A stretch of DNA of 64,000 bases from positions 21,589 to 85,588 of the forward strand of contig JAIPES010000001.1 in the NCBI GenBank assembly GCA_021737045.1, in the 5' to 3' direction. Position numbers and translations under genes: made by a program. The notes under the pieces were generated by a model. The model saw only the letters and a program-made list of their open reading frames with translations. It ran no database searches and was not told the origin of the DNA. Origin of the DNA: Desulfobacteraceae bacterium (GTDB lineage: Bacteria; Desulfobacterota; Desulfobacteria; Desulfobacterales; Desulfosalsimonadaceae). Position 1 is the first letter of the stretch; each line of letters begins with the position of its first letter. Positions 46,948-56,869 of this stretch are shown piece after piece.

Positions 46948-48495
46948 ATGACCACAAACCACGACCAAGAAGACCTTATGCAAAAGCCTTCCCGGAATCC
47001 GGATGCCGAGGGCGACACAACGGTGCGCGGAAACGTTGATGAGATTTTTTTCCAGCCAAGGGTGATGGTCATCGATGATGAGGAACGGATCCGGGATGCC
47101 TGTGACCGCATGCTCACCGAGGACGGTTTTGAGGTGGCCTGCGCCTGCAACGGCGAAGAGGGTCTGCAATTAATCCAGGAGGCCCATTTTGACATCATTC
47201 TGCTGGATCTGATGATGGCCGGGCTGTCTGGTTTTGAGGTGCTGACCCGGGTCAAGTCCCTTCATCCGGATACGGTGATCATTGTGATTACCGGTTATGC
47301 CACCATTGAGCACTCCATCGAGGCCATGAAAAAGGGGGCTTTTGATTTTCTGCCCAAGCCTTTTTCCCCGGAGGATCTGCGGCTGGTGGTGCGAAAGGCC
47401 ATAGAGTTCATCCGCACTCTTCAGGACATTTCCACGGAAAAGTCCCGCATGCGCGTACTGATCAACCTGCTGGCCGACGGCGTGCTGACCACCGACAATC
47501 AGAAGAAAGTGGCCCTGGCCAACCCGGCTTTTCTGAAAATGATCGGTTCCACCCGCACAAATGTTCAGGGCTGCCCGGCGGATGAAATTGTTACCGATTC
47601 CGCGCTGCTGGAAATGATCGATCAGGCCCTGGGCCAGCCCTCCGGCAGTTTTTCAGAGATCACCGAGGAGATCCGGATCAGCGGAGATTCACAAGACAAG
47701 GAAACGATTCTGGGTGCCACATGCATACCCTTCCGGGACCGGCTGGGCCGGAATCTGGGAACGGTGACCGTGTTAAACGACATTACCACCCTGAAGCATC
47801 TGGACCAGGTCAAGTCGGATTTTGTGTCCATGGTGGCCCACGAGATCAAAAGCCCTTTGAATTCGGTGCTGATGCTCCTTGATAATGTGAAATCCGGCCT
47901 GGCCGGCGAGGTCAACGACAAGCAGGCCGAAATTCTGGGCCGGGTCACCGAGCGGATCAAATCTTTGACCTCGCTTTCGTCTGAACTGCTGGACCTGGCC
48001 AAGATCGAATCCGGGCTGATTCACCAGGAAAGAGAAGAGGTGGATATCGCCGCACTGATGGAAGAGCAGGCGGATTTATACAGGCCCAAGGCAGAAAGCC
48101 GATCCATTGACCTGAAAGTGCTGCCGGCCGATGGGCCGGTATCGGCAATGGGCAATCGCACCAATCTTTGCGAAGTCATGGCCAACCTGATCTCCAATGC
48201 CATCCGCTATACCCCGGAAGGCGGACAAATCCGGATTTCTGCAGGGGTTGAGGACAATTTTGCAGTTTTTTCCGTGGCTGACACGGGATTCGGCATTGAC
48301 GCCGAGGAGCAGGAGCGGATTTTCCAGCGTTTTTACCGGGTAAAGACCGAGCAGACCCGGCCCATCAGCGGCACGGGCCTGGGGCTTGCCATTGTCAAAA
48401 GCATTGTTGAGGCCCATCACGGCCGCATCCAGGTTGACAGCCAACCTGGTCAGGGCAGTACATTTCGCGTATATTTGCCCAGAATGCAAATGTAA
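46948..48495 (+). CDS. Receiver-PAS-histidine kinase (N-terminal REC)
   Basis: VMVIDDEERIRDACDRML...DIILLDLMM; H-box SMVAHEIKSPLNSVL; NLISNAIRYTPEGG; GTGLGLAIVKSIVEAHHG. Confidence 0.94.
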   Translation: MTTNHDQEDLMQKPSRNPDAEGDTTVRGNVDEIFFQPRVMVIDDEERIRDACDRMLTEDGFEVACACNGEEGLQLIQEAHFDIILLDLMMAGLSGFEVLTRVKSLHPDTVIIVITGYATIEHSIEAMKKGAFDFLPKPFSPEDLRLVVRKAIEFIRTLQDISTEKSRMRVLINLLADGVLTTDNQKKVALANPAFLKMIGSTRTNVQGCPADEIVTDSALLEMIDQALGQPSGSFSEITEEIRISGDSQDKETILGATCIPFRDRLGRNLGTVTVLNDITTLKHLDQVKSDFVSMVAHEIKSPLNSVLMLLDNVKSGLAGEVNDKQAEILGRVTERIKSLTSLSSELLDLAKIESGLIHQEREEVDIAALMEEQADLYRPKAESRSIDLKVLPADGPVSAMGNRTNLCEVMANLISNAIRYTPEGGQIRISAGVEDNFAVFSVADTGFGIDAEEQERIFQRFYRVKTEQTRPISGTGLGLAIVKSIVEAHHGRIQVDSQPGQGSTFRVYLPRMQM

Positions 48496-48569
48496 ACCAA
48501 TCCGGGGGAATTGGAAAACCTGTTCCCTGTAACCCGGACGGGTTGAATCGAACCAGTGGAGGATACAGC

Positions 48570-49403
48570 ATGTTTAAAATCGTAAAACGAGAAACCATGG
48601 CTGATGACACGGTTGTCTTAAACGAAATCGAGGCGCCGCGGATTGCGGCCAAGGCCCGTCCCGGCCAGTTTGTCATCCTGAAAGCCAATGAGACCGGAGA
48701 GCGGATCCCCCTGACCATTTCGGATCTGGACCCGGAAAAAGGCACCATCACGGTGATTTACATGGTGGTGGGCAAGTCCACGGCCCTGTTTCAAACCCTT
48801 GCGGTTGGAGATGGTTACCAGGACGTGATCGGTCCCCTGGGAAAACCCACGGATATTGAAAAGCTCGGCAAAGTGGTCTGTGTTGGCGGCGGTACGGGTG
48901 TGGCAGTGCTGTTTCCCATTACCCGGGGTTTTAAGGAGGCCGGAAACGAGGTGATCAGCATTATCGGTGCCAGAAACAAGGACTTGCTGCTGCTTGAAGA
49001 CAAGATGGACGCGGTATCCGATCAGCTTCATGTGTGCACGGATGACGGTTCATACGGGCATAAGGGCTTTGTCACAGAGGTGTTAAAGGATGTCCTGGAC
49101 AATCACAAAGTGGACCTGGTGGTGGCCATCGGCCCGGTGCCCATGATGAAGTTTGTCTCCAAACTCACCTATGAATACAATGTCAAAACCCTGGTGAGTC
49201 TCAATCCGATCATGATTGACGGAACCGGGATGTGTGGCGGATGCCGGGTGTCAGTGGGCGATGAAACCAAGTTTGCCTGCGTGGACGGCCCGGAGTTCGA
49301 CGGCCACAAGGTCGATTATGACGGACTGATGCAGCGGCTCAATGCCTATGCCCAAGAGGAAAAGGCAGCTTACGAACAATACTGCAAATTGCACCAAACC
49401 TGA
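48570..49403 (+). CDS. nfnA: NfnA-like ferredoxin:NADP+ oxidoreductase small subunit
   Basis: RPGQFVILKANETGERIPLTISD...VGGGTGVAVLFPITRGFKEAGNEVISIIGARN...CGGCRVSVGDETKFACVDGPEFDGHKVD. Confidence 0.9.
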   Translation: MFKIVKRETMADDTVVLNEIEAPRIAAKARPGQFVILKANETGERIPLTISDLDPEKGTITVIYMVVGKSTALFQTLAVGDGYQDVIGPLGKPTDIEKLGKVVCVGGGTGVAVLFPITRGFKEAGNEVISIIGARNKDLLLLEDKMDAVSDQLHVCTDDGSYGHKGFVTEVLKDVLDNHKVDLVVAIGPVPMMKFVSKLTYEYNVKTLVSLNPIMIDGTGMCGGCRVSVGDETKFACVDGPEFDGHKVDYDGLMQRLNAYAQEEKAAYEQYCKLHQT

Positions 49404-49445
49404 TGCATGAATATGGCCTCCCCCGGAGGCAACGGAGGAAGCAAC

Positions 49446-50858
49446 ATGACACAAAAAGCGTCAAAAAAGGAAAAAACACCGCGTCAGCCCATGCCGGAAC
49501 AGGCCCCGGAGGTGCGGCGGCGAAATTTTGAGGAAGTCCCCCTGGGATACAGTCCGGAAACGGCTGTGAAAGAGGCACAGCGCTGTCTGCAATGCAAAAA
49601 GCCCGCCTGCGTGACCGGATGCCCGGTCCAGGTGGATATCCCCGGGTTTGTGGGCCAGATTGCCCAGGGCAATTTTGAAAACGCCATTCAGACCATCTGG
49701 GGCAAAAACAGCCTGCCGGCCATCTGCGGCCGGGTCTGCCCCCAGGAAATTCAGTGCGAGGGCGAATGCATCCTTGGCAAAAAAGATCAGCCCCTGGCCA
49801 TTGGCAACCTGGAACGGTTTGTGGCAGACCGTGCCCGGGAGGAAGTCGCCTGCGAATTTCCGGCAAAGGCGGCGCCCACGGGCAAAAAAGTGGCCATTGT
49901 GGGTTCCGGGCCCTCCGGGCTGACAGTGGCCGGCGACCTGCTGCTCAAGGGACATGACGTCACCCTTCTTGAAGCCTTCCATAAACCCGGCGGTGTTTTG
50001 GTTTACGGCATCCCGGAATTCCGCCTGCCCAAGGAAATCGTGGCCTGCGAGGTGGCGGGCCTTGAAAAGCTGGGCCTGCGAATTGAATGCAACAACGTGG
50101 TGGGACGCACCGTGAGCCTGGATGAATTGTTTGAGGACGGCTATGATGCGGTTTATATCGGCGTGGGTGCCGGTTTGCCAAAATTTCTCAATATCCCGGG
50201 GGAAAATCTCATCGGCATCTATTCGGCCAACGAATATTTGACCCGGGCCAACCTGATGAAGGCGTACCGGTTTCCCGAATACGACACGCCCCTGGCCAAA
50301 GGTAAAAACGTGGCGGTTCTGGGTGCGGGCAACGTGGCCATGGACTCGGCCCGAACGGCCATGCGTCTGGGAGCGGAAAAGGTGCGCATTGTTTATCGCA
50401 GAAGCCGCGATGAGATGCCGGCCCGGGCTGCGGAAATTCATCATGCCGAAGAAGAGGGCATTGCGTTCTATCTTCTCACCAGCCCCATTGCCTTTATCGG
50501 TGATGAAAACGGCCGGGTGGTGCAGATGAAGTGCCTGCAGATGGAACTTGGCGAGCCCGATGAATCCGGCCGCAGGCGGCCGGTTGCCGTTGAAGGCTCC
50601 GAGTTTCTGCTCGACTGCGACCTTGCGGTGGTGGCCGTGGGTGCTGACGCCAATCCCCTGCTGACCCAGTCGGATCCCGAGATCGCCCTGAACAAATGGG
50701 GTTATATCATTGCAGATCCCAAAACCGGCAAAACCACCAAAAAAGGCGTGTGGGCCGGCGGCGACATTGTCACGGGCCAGGCCACGGTGATCCTTGCCAT
50801 GGGCGCGGGAAGAGACGCAGCCAACTCCATCCATGATTATCTGACAATCGGCTGGTAG
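49446..50858 (+). CDS. nfnB: NfnB-like / NADPH-dependent glutamate synthase-type flavoprotein
   Basis: EAQRCLQCKKPACVTGCPVQVDIPGFV...VAIVGSGPSGLTVAGDLLLKGHDVTLLEAF...VAVLGAGNVAMDSARTAMRLGA. Confidence 0.92.
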   Translation: MTQKASKKEKTPRQPMPEQAPEVRRRNFEEVPLGYSPETAVKEAQRCLQCKKPACVTGCPVQVDIPGFVGQIAQGNFENAIQTIWGKNSLPAICGRVCPQEIQCEGECILGKKDQPLAIGNLERFVADRAREEVACEFPAKAAPTGKKVAIVGSGPSGLTVAGDLLLKGHDVTLLEAFHKPGGVLVYGIPEFRLPKEIVACEVAGLEKLGLRIECNNVVGRTVSLDELFEDGYDAVYIGVGAGLPKFLNIPGENLIGIYSANEYLTRANLMKAYRFPEYDTPLAKGKNVAVLGAGNVAMDSARTAMRLGAEKVRIVYRRSRDEMPARAAEIHHAEEEGIAFYLLTSPIAFIGDENGRVVQMKCLQMELGEPDESGRRRPVAVEGSEFLLDCDLAVVAVGADANPLLTQSDPEIALNKWGYIIADPKTGKTTKKGVWAGGDIVTGQATVILAMGAGRDAANSIHDYLTIGW

Positions 50859-50868
50859 ACCTCCGGGT

Positions 50869-51774
50869 TTACCGGATGGACAGCATTTTTTTGACCGCGC
50901 GAAGCGCCGGGTTCCGGATTTCCTCCGGAACCCGGACCTCCCCGGACAAGTGCGCCAGGGTTTCGGCCACATGTTCCGGGGTTGTTTTTTTCATGTCCGC
51001 GCAATACATTTTTTCCGAAGCCGGATAAAACCGTTTGCCTGGATTGGCTTTTTCAAGGGGGTAAATCAGGCCGGTTTCGGTTCCCACGATAAACTCGGTG
51101 TGCGGCGATTGCCGGGCAAACAAAAGCATTCCCGAAGTCGATGTCACAACATCGGCCATGGCCGCAACCTCTGGCCGGCATTCGGGATGGGCCATGAAAA
51201 CAGCCCCTGGATACCGCCGGCGGACCTGGTTTACCATCTCCGGGGTAAGCTGTTGGTGATAGGGGCAGTACCCGTCCCAGGCGTGAATGGTGATGCCGGT
51301 TTGTGCCGCGGTATAGGCGGCCAGGTTCCGGTCCGGGGTCATGAGGATTTCATCTGAATCCAGGCTGCGGGCGACTTTCACGGCATTGGCCGAGGTGCAG
51401 CAGACCGTGGAAAGGGCCTTGACCGCAGCCGGTGAATTCACATACGTGACCACCGGCATTTCCGGCAGGGCTTTGAGTTTTTCGGTCAGGGCTGCGGGCG
51501 TGACCATGTCGGCCATGGGGCATCCGGCATCGGGCCGGGGCAGCAGCACGGTTTTGTCCGGGCAGAGAATGGATGCGGTTTCGGCCATGAAGTGCACTCC
51601 GCAGAACACCACCACATCGGCACTGGTTTCAGCGGCCTTTATGCTCAGTTCCAGGGAATCGCCGCACAAATCGGCCAGGTCCTGGATTTCCGGCGGCTGG
51701 TAATTATGGGCCAGGATCAGGGCGTTTTGTTTTCGGGCAAGGTTTTTGATTTTTTCGATCATTTCCGGGTCCAT
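50869..51774 (-). CDS. nadA: Quinolinate synthase
   Basis: NALILAHNYQPPEIQDLADLCGDSLELS...VVFCGVHFMAETASIL...AHPECRPEV. Confidence 0.95.
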   Translation of the reverse strand: MDPEMIEKIKNLARKQNALILAHNYQPPEIQDLADLCGDSLELSIKAAETSADVVVFCGVHFMAETASILCPDKTVLLPRPDAGCPMADMVTPAALTEKLKALPEMPVVTYVNSPAAVKALSTVCCTSANAVKVARSLDSDEILMTPDRNLAAYTAAQTGITIHAWDGYCPYHQQLTPEMVNQVRRRYPGAVFMAHPECRPEVAAMADVVTSTSGMLLFARQSPHTEFIVGTETGLIYPLEKANPGKRFYPASEKMYCADMKKTTPEHVAETLAHLSGEVRVPEEIRNPALRAVKKMLSIR

Positions 51775-51838
51775 GGTGTCCTGTTTTCTGCTGCCGGCAA
51801 TATTTTGTAAGCTCCGGATTTTGGGCCATGCAATCGCA

Positions 51839-52522
51839 TCAGTCTTCCATTTGGATGACATCTGCGCCCGCCGGGATTTCAAAGTCAAACAGCCGGTCGG
51901 GCATTTCCGGGTGAAATTCCACATTTTCAAATACAATCCGCGTGATGTCGCCATAGATGTTTTCCGTGGCGACCTGCTCGATTTCAAGGCTTTTGCGGTT
52001 GACCTTCATGTGGATCTGCTCAAGATCGCCCTGCTGATTGCGCGGAACCAGTTTGATCCGCCAGGACTGGTCACCGGAATCAGCAAGAGAAGCCTTGAAA
52101 ACGTCAGTGATGCGCGTAAAGTCGGCCAGAAAGCTTGCTCCCCGGCCGCCGCCGAAATGCACGGCCGCATCGCCCACCACCACCTGGCGGTCCGCAGGAC
52201 GGTGAATCCACAGGGTTTGGCCGTCTGTGACAATAAGATAGGTCTCGGGCACCTCGTATTGCCAGCGCATTTTTCCGGGGTGCTTGAACCAGGCCCGGCC
52301 TTCGGCGGTGTCTGTGATATCCATGGCCTTGAGGGTGGATTTCTGGCGGAAATCCGCGGTGAAATTTTTTTTTCCGTAGTGATCGTTTAGTTTTTCAATT
52401 ACCTCATCCACCGTTTTTGGGTCCGCAGTGTCGGTTTTTTTGGCCGCCCGGGGCATGGCGGCTGACAGGCAGAGCATGCAAATAACAGCCATGATGATGA
52501 AAAGCCGCTTTTTTGTCCGCAT
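51839..52522 (-). CDS. lolA: LolA-like outer-membrane lipoprotein carrier protein
   Basis: Signal peptide; FTADFRQKSTLKAMDITDTAEGRAWFKHPGKMRWQYEVPETYLIVTDGQTLWIH. Confidence 0.9.
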   Translation of the reverse strand: MRTKKRLFIIMAVICMLCLSAAMPRAAKKTDTADPKTVDEVIEKLNDHYGKKNFTADFRQKSTLKAMDITDTAEGRAWFKHPGKMRWQYEVPETYLIVTDGQTLWIHRPADRQVVVGDAAVHFGGGRGASFLADFTRITDVFKASLADSGDQSWRIKLVPRNQQGDLEQIHMKVNRKSLEIEQVATENIYGDITRIVFENVEFHPEMPDRLFDFEIPAGADVIQMED

Positions 52523-52734
52523 TTGCGGGTATCCTTCTTTTTGGGGTTTTGGCAACATCTCGGGTTTATGGCCGATTGGTGCCATCGGCTTTTGGCGATT
52601 GCCGCTGGTGTCCATATTATAGTGCAAAGATTGATATTCATTCATATTTTTTGCCATGTAAAGTAAAATCCGGCAAAAATGTCAACCGCATTGTTTCTTC
52701 TGCGGGCAATCGCCGGCATACATTTTTTCGGGAT

Positions 52735-52829
52735 GTTCGCATGATGCCGGGCCGGGGACGGTTTGCTCCCTGCTGACCGCTTTCGCGCTCAATGCGACTC
52801 GCAAACCGACCCCGCCCGGCATCATGGCC
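52735..52829 (+). repeat. Conserved-core/variable-arm hairpin, copy 4
   Basis: TTCGC-[ATGATGCCGGGCCGGGGAC]-GGTTTGCTCCCTGCTGACCGCTTTCGCGCTCAATGCGACTCGCAAACC-[GACCCCGCCCGGCATCAT]-GGCC. Confidence 0.9.
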
Positions 52830-53105
52830 GTCACCCGGGTTGACAGCCGGTGCGATAGCTGCGGCGGGGTTGTACGGCCTTTTGAACGGTCCGGGCCGGG
52901 CAGCAGATTTTTTCTTAAATTCAGGCGGTTTCGCCTGCATTTGAAGCCTGTTTTTTCCTTGACTTGGGGTCTTCCGGTCTGATAGATAAATACTTTTTAT
53001 CAAAGTCGGGCTTTCGGCGCGTCCAGTTGACCGGATGCTCAGTATAAATCAAAAGCGTTTTACCCTAGTTTTGCTGGTTTAAACCAATATATCAGGAGGT
53101 ACATT

Positions 53106-55514
53106 ATGCAAAGAAGGATCGCAAAGGCAGCTGTTGTGGGTTCCGGGATCATGGGGGGCGGAATCGCCGCCCTGCTTGCCAGTGCAGGCATCAAGACCCT
53201 GCTGCTGGACATTGTTCCGTTTGATCTCTCCGATGAGGAGAAAAAAGATCCCAAGGCCCGCAACCGAATCGTGGAAAAGGGCCTGGATGACGCCATCAAG
53301 TCCAAACCGCCGCTTTTTATGGACAAAAAAAGCGACCCGGCACTGGTCACCACCGGCAACCTGGAAGACGACATTGACAAACTCGCCGATGTTGACTGGA
53401 TTGTGGAAGTGGTGGTGGAAAATGTGAAAATCAAGCAGGATCTGTTCAAAAAGATCGACAAGGTGCGCAAGAAAGGCACCGTGATCAGCTCCAATACCTC
53501 GGGCATTCCCTTAAAGGAAATGTCCCAGGATCTCAGCGATGACATGAAAAAGCATTTCCTGGGCACCCATTTTTTCAACCCGGTGCGCTACATGCACCTG
53601 CTTGAGATCATCCCCGGCCCGGATACAAGCCGGGATGTGCTCCAGTTCATGGCTGATTTCTGTGAAAAATACCTGGGCAAAGGCATTGTCTGGGCCAAGG
53701 ACACCCCCAATTTCATCGGCAACCGCATCGGTATCCAGGGCATGGGCAAAGCCATGCACGCCATGCTCGAACACGGCCTGACCATCCCTGAAGTGGATGC
53801 TATTTTCGGCCAGCCCATGGGCCGGCCCAAGACCGCTACATTTAAGACCGCCGACATGGTGGGGCTCGATACCATGTATCACGTGGCCAAGAACTGCTAC
53901 GACATGTGCCCCGAAGATGAAATGCGCGACACCATGGCCCTGCCCGAATTTGTCGAAAAAATGGTCAACAACAACATGCTTGGCAACAAAACCAAGGGCG
54001 GGTTTTACAAAAAGGAAATCACCCCGGAATGGAAAACCATCCGCAAGGTGATCAACCCCGAGACCCTGGACTATGAGGAATACGGCAAGGTTGATTTTTC
54101 CTGCCTGGCAGAGGCCAAGAAAAAGGCCTCTCTTCCGGAAAAAATGCAGACCATTGTTTATGCCGACGACAAGGCCGGCAAGTATGCCTGGGATGTCATG
54201 GCCACCAGCCTGATTTACGCGGCCAACCGGATTCCCGAGATTTCCGATACCATCGTGGACATCGACAATGCCATGAAATGGGGCTACAATTTTGAAATGG
54301 GCCCGTTTGAGGCATGGGAAGCCATCGGGGTGAAAAAATCCGTGGAAAAAATGGAAAAAGAAGGCCGCACCGTGCCGGAAAAAATCAAGAAGTTTCTGGA
54401 TGGCGGTAACGAGACTTTCTACAAGATCGAAGGCGGCAAAAAATATTTTTATGATTTTGCCTCCGGCTCCTACAAGCTTGTGCCGGTCAGCGAAAAACAG
54501 ATCAGCCTCTATAACCTGCGCCAGGAAAACAAGGTGGTCAAAACCTCGGGTTCCTGCTCGCTGATCGATCTTGGCGACGGTGTTTTTGACATCGAGTTTC
54601 ATTCCAAGATGAACGCGGTCAACCGTGAAATGATCGAGTTTATGATCGAGGCCCACCAATACGTGGCTGAAAACGGTGTGGGCGTTGTCGTGGGCAACCA
54701 GGCCTCGGGCATGCCGGCTCCATTTTCTGCAGGCGGGGATCTGGGCTTTATGCTTGGTCTTGCAAAAGAGGGTAAGTTCTCTGAAATCGATGATTTCATC
54801 AAGACCGTGCACCAAAGTATTCTGGCATCCAAGTACGCACCTTACCCGGTGGTGGCCGCCCCGTTCGGTCTGGCCCTGGGTGGCGGATGCGAAATCTGTC
54901 TGTCGGCTGACCGCGTGGTGGCCAATGCCGACCTGTTCATGGGTCTGGTGGAAGTCGGCGCCGGTCTGGTGCCCGGTGGTGCGGGTATGATGCATCTGTG
55001 GCAGAATTATATCAAGTATAAGCCCCAGATTGCCAAGATCACCGATTATGGCGGGTTCTTTGTTCAGGCATTCATGCAGGTGGCCCAGGCAAAAGTCTCC
55101 GGATCTGCGGCAGAAGCCAGAAATGCCGGTTTTCTGCGTCCCGCTGACCGGATCGTGTTCAACAAGGACCTGCTCATCGGCGAGGCCAAAAAGGAAGTGC
55201 TCAAGATGGTCGATGACTGCTACGCGCCCCCGCGCAAGGAAAAATTCCCGGTGTTCGGCCGTGAGGGCCAGGGCATGATCTGGTCTGAAATGCTGAATAT
55301 GAAATCGGGCGGATACATCACCCCGCACATGGAAACCATTGCCAAACGGGCCTGTTACTGCTTAGCCGGCGGTGACGTGCCCGCGGGCACTCCGGTTGCC
55401 GAGGATTATCTGCTCAAGCTGGAGCGCGAAGCCTTTGTGGATCTTTGGCGCACAGAGCAGACCCAGCAGATGGCAGAGCACATGATGAAAACGGGCAAGC
55501 CCTTGTTCCTGTAA
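53106..55514 (+). CDS. 3-hydroxyacyl-CoA dehydrogenase / enoyl-CoA hydratase fusion
   Basis: N-term AAVVGSGIMGGGIAALLASAG...LGTHFFNPVRYMHLLEIIPG; C-term enoyl-CoA hydratase-like FSAGGDLGFML, FGLALGGGCEICLSADR. Confidence 0.93.
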   Translation: MQRRIAKAAVVGSGIMGGGIAALLASAGIKTLLLDIVPFDLSDEEKKDPKARNRIVEKGLDDAIKSKPPLFMDKKSDPALVTTGNLEDDIDKLADVDWIVEVVVENVKIKQDLFKKIDKVRKKGTVISSNTSGIPLKEMSQDLSDDMKKHFLGTHFFNPVRYMHLLEIIPGPDTSRDVLQFMADFCEKYLGKGIVWAKDTPNFIGNRIGIQGMGKAMHAMLEHGLTIPEVDAIFGQPMGRPKTATFKTADMVGLDTMYHVAKNCYDMCPEDEMRDTMALPEFVEKMVNNNMLGNKTKGGFYKKEITPEWKTIRKVINPETLDYEEYGKVDFSCLAEAKKKASLPEKMQTIVYADDKAGKYAWDVMATSLIYAANRIPEISDTIVDIDNAMKWGYNFEMGPFEAWEAIGVKKSVEKMEKEGRTVPEKIKKFLDGGNETFYKIEGGKKYFYDFASGSYKLVPVSEKQISLYNLRQENKVVKTSGSCSLIDLGDGVFDIEFHSKMNAVNREMIEFMIEAHQYVAENGVGVVVGNQASGMPAPFSAGGDLGFMLGLAKEGKFSEIDDFIKTVHQSILASKYAPYPVVAAPFGLALGGGCEICLSADRVVANADLFMGLVEVGAGLVPGGAGMMHLWQNYIKYKPQIAKITDYGGFFVQAFMQVAQAKVSGSAAEARNAGFLRPADRIVFNKDLLIGEAKKEVLKMVDDCYAPPRKEKFPVFGREGQGMIWSEMLNMKSGGYITPHMETIAKRACYCLAGGDVPAGTPVAEDYLLKLEREAFVDLWRTEQTQQMAEHMMKTGKPLFL

Positions 55515-55549
55515 CAGATATAATAACTGAAAGTTAGGAGGATATACAG

Positions 55550-56755
55550 ATGAGAGAAGCCTATATTGTCACATCGCTCCGCACGCCGGGCTGCCGGAGG
55601 GGCAAAGGCGCATTGGCCCAGACACGGCCGGAGGATCTGCTCAAGACCGTGATAGAAGCTGTCATGGAAAAGACCCCCAATCTGGACAAAAAGGACGTTG
55701 AAGACCTGATGATCGGGTGTTCCTTTCCCGAAGCCCAGCAGGGGCTTAATATCGGACGTATTATTGCCCAGATGGCCGGTTTCCCGGACTCAACCTGCGG
55801 GGCCACGGTCAATCGTTTCTGCTCCTCGGGGCTGGAAGCCATTTCGCTGCAGGCCATGCGCATCAAAAGCGGATGGTGTGATGTGGCCATCGGCGGCGGC
55901 ATTGAATCCATGAGCATCGTGCCCATGGGCGGCAATATGCCACGCCCCCATCCCAAGATGGCAAAGGAAAATCCGGATGTCTATGTTTCCATGGGCATTA
56001 CCGCCGAAAACGTGGCCAACCGTTACAATGTCACCCGGGAAATGCAGGACGAGTTTGCCTATCATTCTCAGATGAAGGCGGCAAATGCCAAAAAGAACGG
56101 ACTTTACAAGGAGCTCGTTCCCACCCCGGCCTCCCGCTTTGTTGAAAAAGACGGCCAGTGGGAAGAGCAGACCTTTGTCCAGGATTTTGACGACGGTATC
56201 CGGGAGGTCACCACCATTGAGGGGCTTGGAAAGCTTCGTCCGGTTTTTGCCGCAAACGGATCGGTGACCGCGGGAAATTCCTCCCAGACCACTGACGGGG
56301 CTGCAGCTACCCTGATCGTAAGCGAAGAGGCCCTGAAGAAATACAATCTGGAGCCCATTGCAAAGGTCAAAACCTATACCGTGGCCGGCTGCAGGGCAGA
56401 TGAAATGGGTGTTGGACCTGCTTACGCAATTCCCAAGGTCCTGGACATGGCCGGTCTTAAGGTTGAGGATATCGGCATTTTTGAAGTCAACGAGGCATTT
56501 GCCTCCCAGGCCATCTACTGCATGCAGCAGCTCGGGCTATATGATGACAAGAGCCTGTGGACCGCTGACAGTGACAAGCGCATTGTCAATGTCAACGGTG
56601 GGGCAATCGCCCTGGGCCACCCCCTGGGCTGCACCGGCGCCAAGCTCTGTGCCCAGCTGATCAACGAGATGAAGGAACGCGGCGTGAAATACGGCGTGGA
56701 ATCCATGTGCATCGGCGGCGGCATGGGTGCTGCGGCTGTATTTGAGCTGGTATAG
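55550..56755 (+). CDS. fadA: Acetyl-CoA C-acyltransferase (thiolase)
   Basis: VTSLRTPGCRRGKG, TVNRFCSSGLEAI, GGGIESMS, NVNGGAIALGHPLGCTGAKL, MCIGGGMGAAAVFE. Confidence 0.94.
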   Translation: MREAYIVTSLRTPGCRRGKGALAQTRPEDLLKTVIEAVMEKTPNLDKKDVEDLMIGCSFPEAQQGLNIGRIIAQMAGFPDSTCGATVNRFCSSGLEAISLQAMRIKSGWCDVAIGGGIESMSIVPMGGNMPRPHPKMAKENPDVYVSMGITAENVANRYNVTREMQDEFAYHSQMKAANAKKNGLYKELVPTPASRFVEKDGQWEEQTFVQDFDDGIREVTTIEGLGKLRPVFAANGSVTAGNSSQTTDGAAATLIVSEEALKKYNLEPIAKVKTYTVAGCRADEMGVGPAYAIPKVLDMAGLKVEDIGIFEVNEAFASQAIYCMQQLGLYDDKSLWTADSDKRIVNVNGGAIALGHPLGCTGAKLCAQLINEMKERGVKYGVESMCIGGGMGAAAVFELV

Positions 56756-56763
56756 ACGATACA

Positions 56764-56840
56764 ACAGGGCGGTGTTTGATACCGCCTGTTTGCGATGAAA
56801 ACAAAAAGGCTGCCGGGTGTTTACCCGGCAGCCTTTTTTA
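56764..56840. terminator. Tandem hairpins / bidirectional terminator between fadA and serC
   Basis: First: ACAGGGCGGT-N7-ACCGCCTGT; second: AAGGCTGCCGGGT-GTTT-ACCCGGCAGCCTT + T-run, with AAAA on the other side. Confidence 0.85.
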
Positions 56841-56869
56841 TGGGCTTTTCGTTTGTCCTTTAGCAAAAA

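Noticed and set aside
53511-55328. 605-aa antisense ORF opposite the hydroxyacyl-CoA dehydrogenase fusion (similar: 49461..50972, 58310..59368, 26899..27633, 3155..4285)
   Set aside because: Lies wholly antisense to a clear protein-coding gene; low-complexity Gly/His-rich translation typical of mirrored codon bias in GC-rich DNA.
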